Source: Streptomyces yangpuensis (GTDB lineage: Bacteria; Actinomycetota; Actinomycetes; Streptomycetales; Streptomycetaceae). From it: a stretch of 64,000 bases of DNA. The stretch lies in assembly GCF_001005295.1 (NCBI RefSeq), contig NZ_LBMK01000002.1, positions 126,931 through 190,930 of the forward strand, read 5' to 3'. The notes beneath the pieces are model-generated. The model was not told the origin of the DNA. It saw only the letters and a list, made by a program, of their open reading frames with translations, and did not search any database. Each line of letters starts with the position of its first letter. The stretch's first letter is position 1. Shown one piece after another: positions 29,032 to 37,136 of this stretch. A program made the position numbers and the translations under genes.

Positions 29032-30423
29032 CTACGCTGCGGGTGTCAGGCCGCCGGCGGTGCCGGTCCGTTCGTACGCGTGGCCCGCACGCAGCACCGC
29101 GGCCTCGCCGAACGGCCTCCCCATGAGCTGCATGCCGATCGGCAGGCCCTGCGGGTCCAGGCCGACGGGAACGGTCAGTGCCGGGACCCCGGTGACATTG
29201 GCCGGGGCCGACAGCCGGACGTAGGCGTCGGAGACGCTCTCCACCGTGCCGTCGTGCCAGGTCACGGCGGTCTGACCGGCGGCCACCGCCGTGATGGGCA
29301 CGGTGGGCGCGGCGATCACGTCGACCGTGTCCATCATGTCCAGCCACGCCTGCCGCAGGAGCGTGCGGGCGCGCTGCGCGCGCAGGTGGTCCCCGGCGGT
29401 CATCAGCTCGCCCGCCTCCAGCAGGACGCGTACGTCCGCCGAGTACAGCTCGGGCACGGCGCGCAGCGTCCGCTCGTGGTAGGCCGACGCCTCCGGCACC
29501 ATCAGCCCCCAGTGGGTCGGCCGGATGTAGCGCGTCATCGGGATCTCGACGTCGACCAGCCGCGCACCGAGCTCCGCCAGCCGGGCGATCGCCCGCCGCA
29601 CCGAGGCCTCGACGTCGGGGTCCACGTGGTCGAAGTAGTAGTTCCCCGGCACGCCCACCCGGAGGCCCGTCAGGTCCGTGCCGGGGCCCGGCCGGTGGTC
29701 GGCCGGTGGCGCGGCCACGGAAGCCGGGTCGCGCGGGTCATGGCCGGCCAGCGCCCCCAGGACCAGAGCGGCGTCCTCCACGGTCCGGGTGATGGGCCCG
29801 ACGTGGTCGAGCGACCAGGACAGCGAGGTCACGCCGTGCCGGGGGACCAGTCCGTACGTGGGCTTCAGGCCGACCACGCCGTTGAGCGCGGCGGGCACCC
29901 GGATCGACCCGCCGGTGTCGGTGCCCAGTGCGAACGTGGCCGCCCGCGCGGCCACGGCCACGGCCGAACCACCGCTGGAGCCGCCGGCGACCCGGCCGCG
30001 GTCCCAGGCGTTGGCGGTCTGAGGGGTGGTCAGACCGTAGGCGAACTCGTGCGTGTGGGTCTTGCCGACGAAAACCGCCCCGGCCGCGGAGAGCCGCGCG
30101 GCGACTGTGCTGTCGCCCGGCGCCCGGTGCCCCTCGCGTACCCGCGAGCTCGCCGAGGTGGCCGTGCCGGCCACGTCGATCAGATCCTTCAGGGCGGCCG
30201 GAATCCCGTGGAGGGGGCCCCTGGCCCCGGCGGCGGCGATCTCGTCCGCCGCGCGCCGCGCCGCGTGCCGCGCACGGTCCGCCGTCACCGAGACGTAGGC
30301 CCCCAGGCGCGGCTGCACCTGCTCGATGCGCTCCAGTACCGAGTCCACCAGCTCGACCGGCGACAGGCGGCCGGTCCGTATCGCCTCGGCGGCGTCGGCC
30401 AGGGTCAGTTCATACGGCTGCAT
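29032..30423 (-). CDS. Amidase, amidase-signature family (AtzE/GatA type)
   Basis: The 463-residue enzyme has the Ser-cisSer-Lys catalytic set of the amidase-signature family. The lysine is in PAALKDLIDVAGT (near residue 79), the cis-serine is in VAGGSSGGSAVAVAA (near 155) and the nucleophile is in GTDTGGSIRVPA (near 178). It hydrolyses an amide or carbamoyl group. Its N-terminus overlaps by 14 bases a small upstream gene resembling AtzG, which in the AtzE-AtzG complex is required for folding and activity. The substrate is not known from sequence. A TetR-type operator lies upstream of the small gene. Confidence 0.88.
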   Translation of the reverse strand: MQPYELTLADAAEAIRTGRLSPVELVDSVLERIEQVQPRLGAYVSVTADRARHAARRAADEIAAAGARGPLHGIPAALKDLIDVAGTATSASSRVREGHRAPGDSTVAARLSAAGAVFVGKTHTHEFAYGLTTPQTANAWDRGRVAGGSSGGSAVAVAARAATFALGTDTGGSIRVPAALNGVVGLKPTYGLVPRHGVTSLSWSLDHVGPITRTVEDAALVLGALAGHDPRDPASVAAPPADHRPGPGTDLTGLRVGVPGNYYFDHVDPDVEASVRRAIARLAELGARLVDVEIPMTRYIRPTHWGLMVPEASAYHERTLRAVPELYSADVRVLLEAGELMTAGDHLRAQRARTLLRQAWLDMMDTVDVIAAPTVPITAVAAGQTAVTWHDGTVESVSDAYVRLSAPANVTGVPALTVPVGLDPQGLPIGMQLMGRPFGEAAVLRAGHAYERTGTAGGLTPAA

Positions 30424-30619
30424 CGTGCTGTTCCCCTCCCGCGCGGTACGCGGCGGACGGCGGTGTGTCCCCGAAGTCCAGTTCCCGCAGGACGGATACG
30501 ACGGAGTGGATGTGATCGGCGGTTGCTGCCACCGCCCCCTGGCGCTCCGGCGCCAGGGGGAGACCGGAGCGTGCGGCCCAGCGGGCCGCCTCGGAGGGGG
30601 TGAGGTCGTCGGTGGACAT
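30410..30619 (-). CDS. AtzG-like (DUF4089) small amidase subunit
   Basis: The 69-residue protein starts at ATG 30619 after AGGAAGG. It contains AARWAARSGLPLAPERQGAV, then DHIHSVVSVLRELDFGD and PPSAAYRA. This is the DUF4089/AtzG pattern of a GLPL motif, helical middle and a final Pro-aromatic motif. In cyanuric acid degradation AtzG forms a heterotetramer with the amidase AtzE. Here the gene overlaps the amidase start by 14 bases, which supports a subunit role. The match is by pattern only. Confidence 0.65.
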   Translation of the reverse strand: MSTDDLTPSEAARWAARSGLPLAPERQGAVAATADHIHSVVSVLRELDFGDTPPSAAYRAGGEQHDAAV

Positions 30620-30724
30620 GGGTGTCCTTCCTGAACGGGCTGAGGGAGAGGGGGAGAAGAGGAGGGGGGAGGGGAGCGGAGGGGAGGAGGGGCGCGGCGG
30701 TCGGCGCCGACCCTCCGCCACTAA

Positions 30725-30741
30725 AAGCTAACAGGTTGCGT
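30725..30741. promoter_or_regulatory. Candidate TetR operator, site 1
   Basis: AAGCTA-ACAGG-TTGCGT has the same 6-5-6 layout as sites at 30771 and 32377. It lies about 105 bases upstream of the AtzG-like start and in the divergent promoter region of the metallo-hydrolase gene. The A/T-rich half-sites stand out from the surroundings. Confidence 0.55.
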
Positions 30742-30770
30742 TAGCCGCCGGTGGGTCCTAGCGTACCTAA

Positions 30771-30787
30771 AAGCAAATCAATCGCGT
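30771..30787. promoter_or_regulatory. Candidate TetR operator, site 2
   Basis: AAGCAA-ATCAA-TCGCGT matches the consensus AAGCWA-N5-TYGCKT seen at sites 1 and 3. It lies 45 bases before the GTG start of the metallo-beta-lactamase-fold gene, where a repressor would block transcription. Confidence 0.55.
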
Positions 30788-30831
30788 TTAGGTGGGCCGC
30801 TTGCCCTCCGCAGCAGAAGGAAGGCTTCCCC

Positions 30832-31758
30832 GTGCCCACAGCACCGTCCGCCGTCGCCCCCTCCTGGGCGGTCGGTTCCGTCGTCGTCCGGCGCATCGAC
30901 GAGATCCCCCTGCCGCCGCCCACCGGCCCGTGGCTGCTGCCGGCCGCCACCGCCGATGTCGTCTCCGAACAGGGCTGGCTGCGGCCCGACTTCGCGGACC
31001 GGGACGGCGTCCTGCGGCTGGACAGCCACAGCTTCGCGATGGTCGTGGACGGGCTGCGCGTCGTCGTCGACACCGGCATCGGCAACGGCAAGACGCGCGT
31101 CAACCCGGCGTGGCACGACCTGCGCACCGACTACCTCGACCGCCTCGCCCGCGCGGGATTCCCGCCGGAAGCGGTCGACCTGGTGCTGCTGACCCACCTG
31201 CACACCGACCACGTCGGCTGGAACACGCGCGCGATCGAAGGCAGTTGGGTCCCCACCTTCCCCAACGCCCGCTACCTCACGTCGAAGGCGGAGTACGACT
31301 TCTGGGCCGCCTACGCCATGGACGAGGCGCGCGCGGCCATGTTCCGCGACTCGGTGCACCCGGTCGAGGAGGCGGGGCTGCTCGACGTGGTGGACGTGCC
31401 GGCCGGGGGCGTGGCCGTGGCCGCCGGTCTGGAACTGGTGCCGGCCCCGGGGCACACGCCCGGCCACATCGCCGTACGGGTGACCAGTGGCGGTGCCGCG
31501 GCCCTGATCACCGGGGACTGCATCCACCACCCCGTACAGCTGGCGCATCCGGAGATCGGCAGCTGCGTCGACATCGACCCCGAGCGCGCCGAGGCGACCC
31601 GCCGTGCGCTGCTCGCCTCGCTCGCCGGTACGGACGCGCTCCTGCTCGGCACCCACTTCCCCCCGCCGACCGCCGGCCGCGTGGTCGCCGACGGCGACGC
31701 CTACCGGCTCGAACCCGTTCCCGGCCGGGATGCGGCCCCCGTGTCCGCCGGAGTGTGA
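30832..31758 (+). CDS. Metallo-beta-lactamase-fold hydrolase
   Basis: The 308-residue enzyme has the zinc-binding motif LTHLHTDHVGWN near residue 122, further metal ligands in APGHTPGHIAV and TGDCIHHPVQL, and a late histidine in LLGTHFPPP. This is the lactonase/glyoxalase-II branch rather than a true beta-lactamase. GTG at 30832 follows AAGGAAGG. It is divergent from the amidase/AtzG-like pair and shares operator-like sites with the TetR gene at 31795, so the hydrolases may act in one degradation pathway, for example opening a lactone or hydrolysing an ester. The substrate is unknown. Confidence 0.85.
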   Translation: MPTAPSAVAPSWAVGSVVVRRIDEIPLPPPTGPWLLPAATADVVSEQGWLRPDFADRDGVLRLDSHSFAMVVDGLRVVVDTGIGNGKTRVNPAWHDLRTDYLDRLARAGFPPEAVDLVLLTHLHTDHVGWNTRAIEGSWVPTFPNARYLTSKAEYDFWAAYAMDEARAAMFRDSVHPVEEAGLLDVVDVPAGGVAVAAGLELVPAPGHTPGHIAVRVTSGGAAALITGDCIHHPVQLAHPEIGSCVDIDPERAEATRRALLASLAGTDALLLGTHFPPPTAGRVVADGDAYRLEPVPGRDAAPVSAGV

Positions 31759-31794
31759 ATCGGCCCGGCCCCCGCCCCAGCCGGGGATCGGCGG

Positions 31795-32364
31795 TCAGCG
31801 GGTCGTGGGGCCGTCCAGCAACTCCCGTACGAGCAGGTGCGCGTAGTCCGCGGTGAGGTCGCCGGGGCGGAAGAGGATCCGGTACATCATGGGTGCCACG
31901 ACCCGGTCGAGGACCGCTTCGACGTCGGGCGCGTCCTCGCCGCGCTTCGCCGCCCGGGCGAGCATGACCTCGATCTGCTCCGCCGCGTACGCCGAGCAGC
32001 GCGCCGCGTTGTCGCCGTCCGGATGGCCGAGCAGGGCGTCGCGGATGTAGGTGCGGCCGACCGGGGAGGACATCTCCTCGATGAACTGCTCGGCCCAGCC
32101 GCGCAGGTCCGCCGACAGGTGCCCGTGGCTCGGCGGCGGCGTGTCCGGCCGCAGGTGCTCCACGGCGACGTCCGACAGAAGCTCCTGCAGGTCGCCCCAG
32201 CGCCGGTAGATGGTCGACGGCGTGACGCCCGCGCGGGTCGCGACCAGCGGCACCGTCAGCTCCGACCGGCCGACCTCCTCCTGGAGTTCGCGTACCGCGG
32301 TGTGGACCGCCTCCTGGACGCGGGCGCTGCGGCCGCCTGGGCGGACCATCGGTTTGCGGCTCAT
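31795..32364 (-). CDS. TetR family transcriptional regulator
   Basis: The 189-residue protein has an N-terminal TetR DNA-binding domain (VHTAVRELQEEVGRSELTVP, then ATRAGVTPSTIYRRWGDLQE) and a C-terminal ligand domain of the TetR_C_16/AcrR-like type (VMLARAAKRGEDAPDVEAV). ATG is at 32364. A perfect palindrome AAGCAA-N5-TTGCTT begins 13 bases upstream of the start, and two related sites stand in the amidase/hydrolase promoter region. This indicates autorepression and control of genes 30410-31758. A decayed MFS transporter gene lies on its other side. Confidence 0.85.
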   Translation of the reverse strand: MSRKPMVRPGGRSARVQEAVHTAVRELQEEVGRSELTVPLVATRAGVTPSTIYRRWGDLQELLSDVAVEHLRPDTPPPSHGHLSADLRGWAEQFIEEMSSPVGRTYIRDALLGHPDGDNAARCSAYAAEQIEVMLARAAKRGEDAPDVEAVLDRVVAPMMYRILFRPGDLTADYAHLLVRELLDGPTTR

Positions 32365-32376
32365 GCCGGCAGCTTA

Positions 32377-32393
32377 AAGCAAAGTTCTTGCTT
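32377..32393. promoter_or_regulatory. Candidate TetR operator, site 3 (perfect palindrome)
   Basis: AAGCAA-AGTTC-TTGCTT is a perfect inverted repeat 13 bases from the TetR start codon. It is the best copy of the motif shared with 30725 and 30771, and defines the 6-5-6 consensus. Confidence 0.65.
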
Positions 32394-32396
32394 CAC

Positions 32397-32743
32397 GAGG
32401 CCTGCGGCACCATCGGCCGTGGCGCTGTCCCTGACCGGCCTGCACCTGGTCAGCCTGCCCGCGGTGTTCGCCGCGGCCCTGCCGGCCGGTGCCGCCTTCG
32501 GCGCGGTCACGCGGGGCTCGCTGAGCATGGTGCTGGCCCCGGTCCCGCAGCCGGACCGGAGCACGACCCTGGCCGCGTACCACGTGCTCTCGTACGTGGC
32601 GATGAGCCTGCGAGCCGTAGGCGCGGGGCGTCCTCACGCAGCTGTACGGCCTGCGCGTCGCCGCCCATCTCTACGCCGCTCTCGTCGCCCTGCTCGCCGC
32701 GGCCGCACTGCTCCCGCTCACCGCGGCCCCGCTCCGCCGAGGG
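32397..32743 (+). pseudogene. Remnant of an MFS transporter (C-terminal part, frameshifted)
   Basis: The plus strand encodes hydrophobic pieces of a major facilitator transporter: SLTGLHLVSLPAVFAAALPA, then LAAYHVLSYVAMSLRAVGAG, and, in another frame, LTQLYGLRVAAHLYAALVAL and LAAAALLPLTAAPLRR. The pattern AxYHVLSYxAMSLPAVGAG is typical of the eleventh helix of MFS exporters. The 5' two thirds are gone and the frame changes near 32625, so it is a pseudogene. A transporter divergent from a TetR gene is a common arrangement, so the lost exporter was probably an original target of the neighbouring regulator. Confidence 0.65.
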
Positions 32744-34519
32744 TCAGCGGGTGGCCACGCGCACCGCGAACAGGACCGCGTCGTCCTGGGCATCCTGCGG
32801 ACCGACGGCGTCCAGGAGAGCCCGCAGCAACACGTCCAACGGAGCATCCGGGGGAGCGGCGGCGAGCCGGCGGGCAAGCCGGTCGACGTTGTCCTCGATG
32901 TCCTCACCCCGCTCCTCCACCAGCCCGTCCGTGTACAGCAGCAGGGTGCTGCCCGGCGGCAGGAAACGGCTGTCGGTGGTACGGGGCCCCGGCGGCAGTG
33001 AGTGGTGCAGCAGTACGTCGTGCCGGTCGAGGCTCTCCACGGTGCCGTCGGCGGTGACCAGGAGGGGAGCCGGATGGCCCGCGTTGGTCCACCGCAGGTG
33101 CCAGTGGCCGTCGGCCTCCGGAGTGAGGTGGGCGTGCACGGCGGTGCCGCTGGCCGGGAGGTCCAGTCGGCGGCAGGCCCGTTCGAGCGCGCCGAGGGCG
33201 CGCTCCGGACCCTCGCCCAGATGGTCCTGGTCGGCCTGGCGCAGCATGCTGCGTACCTGGCCCATGAGGGCCGCGGCCCGCACGTCGTGTCCGGTGATGT
33301 CCCCGACGGTGAGTGCGAGCGCGCCCGTGCCGGGCGTGCCGACGGCTGCGCCCGGTGCCTTCGGCAGGGGGTAGGCGTCGTACCAGACACCGCCGACCAT
33401 GTCGTCCTGGGCGGCCGGCCGGTACAGGGCGGCCAGCTCCAGACCGGGTACGTCGGGGAGGTCGGTGAGCATGGCCAGCTGAAGCCGGCGGGCGACGGTG
33501 ATGCGCTCGTCGAGGTGGAGGGCCCGCTCGACGGCCTGGGCGGTGTAGCCGGCCAGCGTGGTCAGCACCGCACGCTCGTCCACGCCGATGCCGTACGCGG
33601 CGTCCCACCCCAGGACCAGGGCCCCGAGGATGCCGTGCGTACCGCGCAGGGGCAGACAGGTGGCGGTGACGAGGTCGAGGGAGGCGAACGCCGGCGTGGC
33701 CGGGGGGCCGGCCACGGCATCGGCCCCGCCCCCGCCCTCCTCCGTCGGTCCGTCGACCACGATCATCCGGTTCTCGCGCACCGCCCGCGCGACCGGCCAG
33801 TCCGATGCGAGGGCGAAGGGCTCGGTGACCCCGCTCCAGGGCGGGCCGCCGTTGACGGGACTCACGACGGGGTGGAGCATTCCCTGCCGCACCAGGACCA
33901 GGTCGATGCAGGCCGGCTTGAGGTCCCCGCTGACCAGGTCCCCGACCCGCTGGCGGACGTCGTCCAGGCCGCTGGTGTCGGCGAGGTCCTCGGCTGCCCG
34001 CAGGAGCAGTTCGGAGCGGTTGAGCAGCGCGTGCACCCGGATCGCCTCGCCCTCCGCCGCCTGCGCCGCGTCCTCCGCAGCCTGGGCCGCATCCTCGGCC
34101 GCCTGCGCCGCGTCCTCCGCGGCCTCGCGCGCCTGGCGGACCGTCGCGGAGCGCTTCCGCATCCGCATCTGCGCACTGCACGCCGCCGCGAGGTCCGACA
34201 GGTCCTGCAGGTCGTCCTCGCCCCACACCCGGAGGTCGTGGTCCGTGACCGCGAGGACCCCCAGCGACTCGCCGGAACCGCCCACCAGGGGTACCCCGGC
34301 GAAGGCGAAGGCCCCGCCCTCGTCCTCGGCATGCCGCAGGAACCGGGGCCGTCCCTCCTCCGCGACCCGCCGACAGCAGGCCAGTACGGCCGGATCGGGG
34401 CTCGTCCCGATCGGCCAGCACTCCGACACCGCCCCCGCGGTCTCACCTGCCGGCCTCAGCCACACGAGCCCCAGCGGGGCCGCCAGAAGACGCGTGGCGA
34501 GCCGGGCGAATCGATTCAA
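32744..34519 (-). CDS. GAF-domain SpoIIE-type PP2C phosphatase with coiled coil
   Basis: The 591-residue protein has a GAF-like N-terminal domain (about residues 1-125), then a heptad segment made of tandem AAEDAAQ units (about 135-160) that should form a coiled coil. A second GAF domain follows at about 165-340, and a SpoIIE phosphatase at 360-590 (LTVGDITGHDVRAAALM, TNAGHPAPLLV, LLLYTDGLVEERGE, QDDAVLFAVRV). It lacks the HATPase domain found in the other phosphatase of this window. I prefer the TTG at 34519, which has AGGAGAGGAAG upstream, over a GTG at 34546 without a ribosome site. It probably dephosphorylates an anti-anti-sigma factor. Confidence 0.87.
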   Translation of the reverse strand: MNRFARLATRLLAAPLGLVWLRPAGETAGAVSECWPIGTSPDPAVLACCRRVAEEGRPRFLRHAEDEGGAFAFAGVPLVGGSGESLGVLAVTDHDLRVWGEDDLQDLSDLAAACSAQMRMRKRSATVRQAREAAEDAAQAAEDAAQAAEDAAQAAEGEAIRVHALLNRSELLLRAAEDLADTSGLDDVRQRVGDLVSGDLKPACIDLVLVRQGMLHPVVSPVNGGPPWSGVTEPFALASDWPVARAVRENRMIVVDGPTEEGGGGADAVAGPPATPAFASLDLVTATCLPLRGTHGILGALVLGWDAAYGIGVDERAVLTTLAGYTAQAVERALHLDERITVARRLQLAMLTDLPDVPGLELAALYRPAAQDDMVGGVWYDAYPLPKAPGAAVGTPGTGALALTVGDITGHDVRAAALMGQVRSMLRQADQDHLGEGPERALGALERACRRLDLPASGTAVHAHLTPEADGHWHLRWTNAGHPAPLLVTADGTVESLDRHDVLLHHSLPPGPRTTDSRFLPPGSTLLLYTDGLVEERGEDIEDNVDRLARRLAAAPPDAPLDVLLRALLDAVGPQDAQDDAVLFAVRVATR

Positions 34520-35006
34520 CCCGCTTCCTCTCCTGCCGGGGTCCACCAGGCTGCACCCGCACGTGCGATGCCTACCATGCTAGGCCGACGCCCCTGCCCC
34601 CACCCACCCTGACCTGCCCCGACCGGCGGGGAGACGGGCCCGCGGCGACGAGCAACCGTGCGTGCTCCACTCGGCCCCGGACGCACACATCCGCCACCTC
34701 GAACCCATCCACGAGGACCTGCCGGCCGCCGCCGGTTTCCGCCGGCCGCCAAGGGGCAGGCGCACGCCACGGACCGGCCGACGCGTCCGGCCGGAGCAGG
34801 CGGCGCCGCCGCCTCACGCCTTCTTCGGCCCGGGCATCCCGGCGGCGCTGCCGGGGGAGCGACTCACCGGTGACGTCCTGCGGTACCTGCGCTCCGGGGC
34901 CGACGCGGGCATGGTGGTACCGGACGCGGTCGACACCGAGGTCAGGAGCGTCCGGGTCGTCGGCGAGAGGTGACCCGTGGAGGCGACGGGACGACGAGGA
35001 GGCCAG
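34520..35006. other. 487-base gap without a supported gene
   Basis: The gap contains the promoter of the phosphatase gene and the leader of the gene at 35007. A plus-strand frame of 103 codons at 34662-34973 ends in LRYLRSGADAGMVVPDAVDT, which looks protein-like, but it has no ribosome site and no family that I recognise. It may be the tail of a decayed gene. Confidence 0.35.
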
Positions 35007-35489
35007 GTGCAGACGTTCCTCCCCTTCCCGTCGTTCCAGGACTCGGCCGCGGTGCTCGACGTCCGGCGGCTCGGCAAACAGCGGGTCGAGGCCCTCCAGG
35101 TGCTGCGCGGGCTGATCGTCCCGGACTACGGCTGGCGCAGGCATCCGGCCGTACGCATGTGGGCGGGCTACGAGGAGGCCCTCGTACGGTACGGACTGGA
35201 CGTCTGCCGGAACTGGACGGCCGGGGGACGCGCCGACACCTGCGCCGTCACCCTGGTCCAGGACTTCCGGGCATGGCTGCCCGGCGGCGAGCCGAGGACG
35301 CAGCCGCAGCTGGCGGCCGACGGCGACCTCCCGCCGTGGCTCGGCGCCGCCGACTTCCACCGCAGCCACCAGTCCGCCCTGGTGCGCAAGGACCCTGACT
35401 TCTACCGTCCGCACTTCCCCGAGGTCGCGGACGACCTGCCGTACGTCTGGCCCGCCTCCGACCGCGACACCGCGCCCCGCCCACCGTGA
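35007..35489 (+). CDS. MSMEG_6728-like protein, related to pyrimidine-dimer DNA glycosylases
   Basis: The 160-residue protein starts with GTG at 35007 after GAGGAGG. It contains MQTFLPFPSFQDSAAVLDVR, RLGKQRVEALQVLRGL, then HPAVRMWAGYEEALVRYG and ADFHRSHQSALVRKDPDFYR. The pattern of an N-terminal LP...D....LGKQR and a later HxSH..L.RK..FY agrees with the MSMEG_6728 family, a distant relative of T4 endonuclease V-type glycosylases. If so, it would act on UV-damaged DNA. The gene lies 340 bases upstream of a spore photoproduct lyase-like gene in the same direction, which supports a DNA repair link. The activity is inferred. Confidence 0.65.
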   Translation: MQTFLPFPSFQDSAAVLDVRRLGKQRVEALQVLRGLIVPDYGWRRHPAVRMWAGYEEALVRYGLDVCRNWTAGGRADTCAVTLVQDFRAWLPGGEPRTQPQLAADGDLPPWLGAADFHRSHQSALVRKDPDFYRPHFPEVADDLPYVWPASDRDTAPRPP

Positions 35490-35616
35490 CGGTCTTCACC
35501 CTGCCCTCCACCGTGTGGCCGTGGCTCTTCCACGAGACCTCGTCCCCCCGGCTCAGGTCGTCGCCGCCCTTGCCGCCCTTGCGGTCCTTGCCGTGCTTGC
35601 CGTGCTTGCCGTCCAT
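35490..35616 (-). pseudogene. Truncated DUF2945 (Tudor-like) gene fragment
   Basis: On the minus strand an ATG at 35616, preceded by GGGAGGG, opens MDGKHGKHGKDRKGGKGG and continues LSRGDEVSWKSHGHTVEGRV. The second part is the conserved start of DUF2945/HVA1 Tudor-like proteins (GDxVSWxSHGxTVxGxV). Homology then stops exactly where the MSMEG_6728-like gene ends, and the frame continues as antisense of that gene. The Lys/His-rich leader comes from a CTTGCCGTG tandem repeat. I interpret this as a gene cut off by a rearrangement. Confidence 0.6.
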
Positions 35617-35829
35617 GGCCCTCCCTTCGGGCCAGGCCGGCTGCCGTCCGGCGGCACGGCCCCGTCCCAGCCTCGGGCAGCCGTACACCTCGCGCACCTC
35701 CCGGACACGTTCTTTGCGACCGGCGGGGCCGTCGGCCGCTCGCCTACAGTGGATGGTCCATCTCCCGCGGGCTCACCGCCGTGGGACCGCGGCCCCCGGG
35801 CCCGGAGTCGAGATCCGCAGGAGACCACC

Positions 35830-37020
35830 ATGCGAGCCCAGCCGCCCAGGGGCCGACCGGGCGACGGCGCGGACGCCCTGTTCGGTCTGGAGGACATCGA
35901 CACCGGGCGGGCGCCCCGGGCGCACGAGGGCGCCGGCCCGATGTTCCGGGACACCCCGGACGCGCGCCGGATGCTGTCCGTACGGACGGTCTTCGCCGAG
36001 CCCGCGGCCGCGGCCTCCCCGCGCGGCCGGCAGGTCCTCGCCCGGTACCCCGACGCCGAGGTCGTCCCCGTCGACTCGCACTGGCGGATCCCGGACCTCC
36101 ACGGCAACGAGGGGAACGTCGACCGCTGGGTCCGGATCAAGACCGAGACCCTGGTGCTGGGGGAGAAGAAGACGCTCACCACCCGGCCCAACGGCCGCTC
36201 CGCGGACTGGATCGCCCCGGGTCCCGCCAACGGCTGTGCCATGGCCTGCGCCTACTGCTACGTCCCGCGCCGCAAGGGATACGCCAACCCGGTCACCGTC
36301 TTCACCAACATCGAGCGCACGATCGCCCACCTCTCCCGGCACATCGCCCGCCTCGGCCCCAAGCCCGAGCCCAACCAGTGCGATCCGGCCGCCTGGGTCT
36401 ACGACATCGGCGAGAACAGCGACTGCTCCGTCGACGCCCTGATCAGTGACAACGTGGCCGACCTGGTGGACGCCTTCGCGAAGTGGCCCACCGCAAAGGC
36501 GTCCTTCGCCACCAAGTTCGTCAACCCCGACCTGCTCCTGCTCCGCCCCCGCGGCCGTACCCGCGTGCGGTTCTCACTGATGCCGCAGGGCGACTCCAGG
36601 CTGCTCGACATCCGCACCAGCCCGGTGGCGAGCCGTATCGCCGCGGCCGCGGACTTCCTGGACGCGGGATACGAGGTGCACTTCAACCTCTCGCCGGTCG
36701 TCCTGCGCCCGGGCTGGGAGGGCGACTGGTCCCTTCTGCTGCGGCACATGGACGACGTACTGCCAGTTCGGGTGAAGCAGCAGGCGGCAGCCGAGGTGAT
36801 CATGCTGACGCACAACCAGGACCTGCACGAGCTCAATCTGGGCTGGCACCCGCGTGCGGAGGACGTCCTGTGGCGGCCGGATCTCCAGCAGCCGAAGCGC
36901 TCGGAGAACGGCAGTTGGAACGTCCGCTACCGCCGCGACGTGAAGGCCGGGGCCGTCGCGAGGATGCGCGAGCTCGTCGCCGCCCACGCGCCCTGGCTGC
37001 GGATCAGGTACGCCTTCTGA
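35830..37020 (+). CDS. Spore photoproduct lyase family radical SAM protein
   Basis: The 396-residue protein has the radical SAM motif CAMACAYCYV (near residue 138), where Cx3Cx2C binds the [4Fe-4S] cluster, preceded by the SPL-type GPANG. Downstream are AWVYDIGENSDCSVDAL and SFATKFVNPDLL, also SPL-like, and a C-terminal RYRRDVKAGAVARMRELV. Spore photoproduct lyases repair the thymine dimer 5-thyminyl-5,6-dihydrothymine. Streptomyces homologues (SPL family) are not proven to do so. ATG at 35830 follows AGGAG. It follows a DNA glycosylase-like gene. Confidence 0.85.
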   Translation: MRAQPPRGRPGDGADALFGLEDIDTGRAPRAHEGAGPMFRDTPDARRMLSVRTVFAEPAAAASPRGRQVLARYPDAEVVPVDSHWRIPDLHGNEGNVDRWVRIKTETLVLGEKKTLTTRPNGRSADWIAPGPANGCAMACAYCYVPRRKGYANPVTVFTNIERTIAHLSRHIARLGPKPEPNQCDPAAWVYDIGENSDCSVDALISDNVADLVDAFAKWPTAKASFATKFVNPDLLLLRPRGRTRVRFSLMPQGDSRLLDIRTSPVASRIAAAADFLDAGYEVHFNLSPVVLRPGWEGDWSLLLRHMDDVLPVRVKQQAAAEVIMLTHNQDLHELNLGWHPRAEDVLWRPDLQQPKRSENGSWNVRYRRDVKAGAVARMRELVAAHAPWLRIRYAF

Positions 37021-37057
37021 CCCGACGACGTCGAGAACCGTTCAACCGAGAACAGCA

Positions 37058-37087
37058 GGACGGGCGCGGCCGGAGCCGCGTCCGTCC
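37058..37087. terminator. Strong hairpin between convergent genes
   Basis: GGACGGGCGCGGC pairs along 13 bases with GCCGCGTCCGTCC around a CGGA loop, with one G-T wobble. It lies 38 bases after the stop of the SPL-like gene and 50 bases from the stop of the convergent lipoprotein gene, so it can serve both strands. There is no long T-tract. Confidence 0.65.
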
Positions 37088-37136
37088 CGTTCCGTTACGC
37101 CCCATCCCATCCCGTCCCGTCCCGTTCCGGCGACGG

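Noticed and set aside
34662..34973. A 103-codon plus-strand frame in the gap before the MSMEG_6728-like gene
   Set aside because: There is no ribosome site and no recognisable domain. The end looks protein-like but a real gene cannot be supported.
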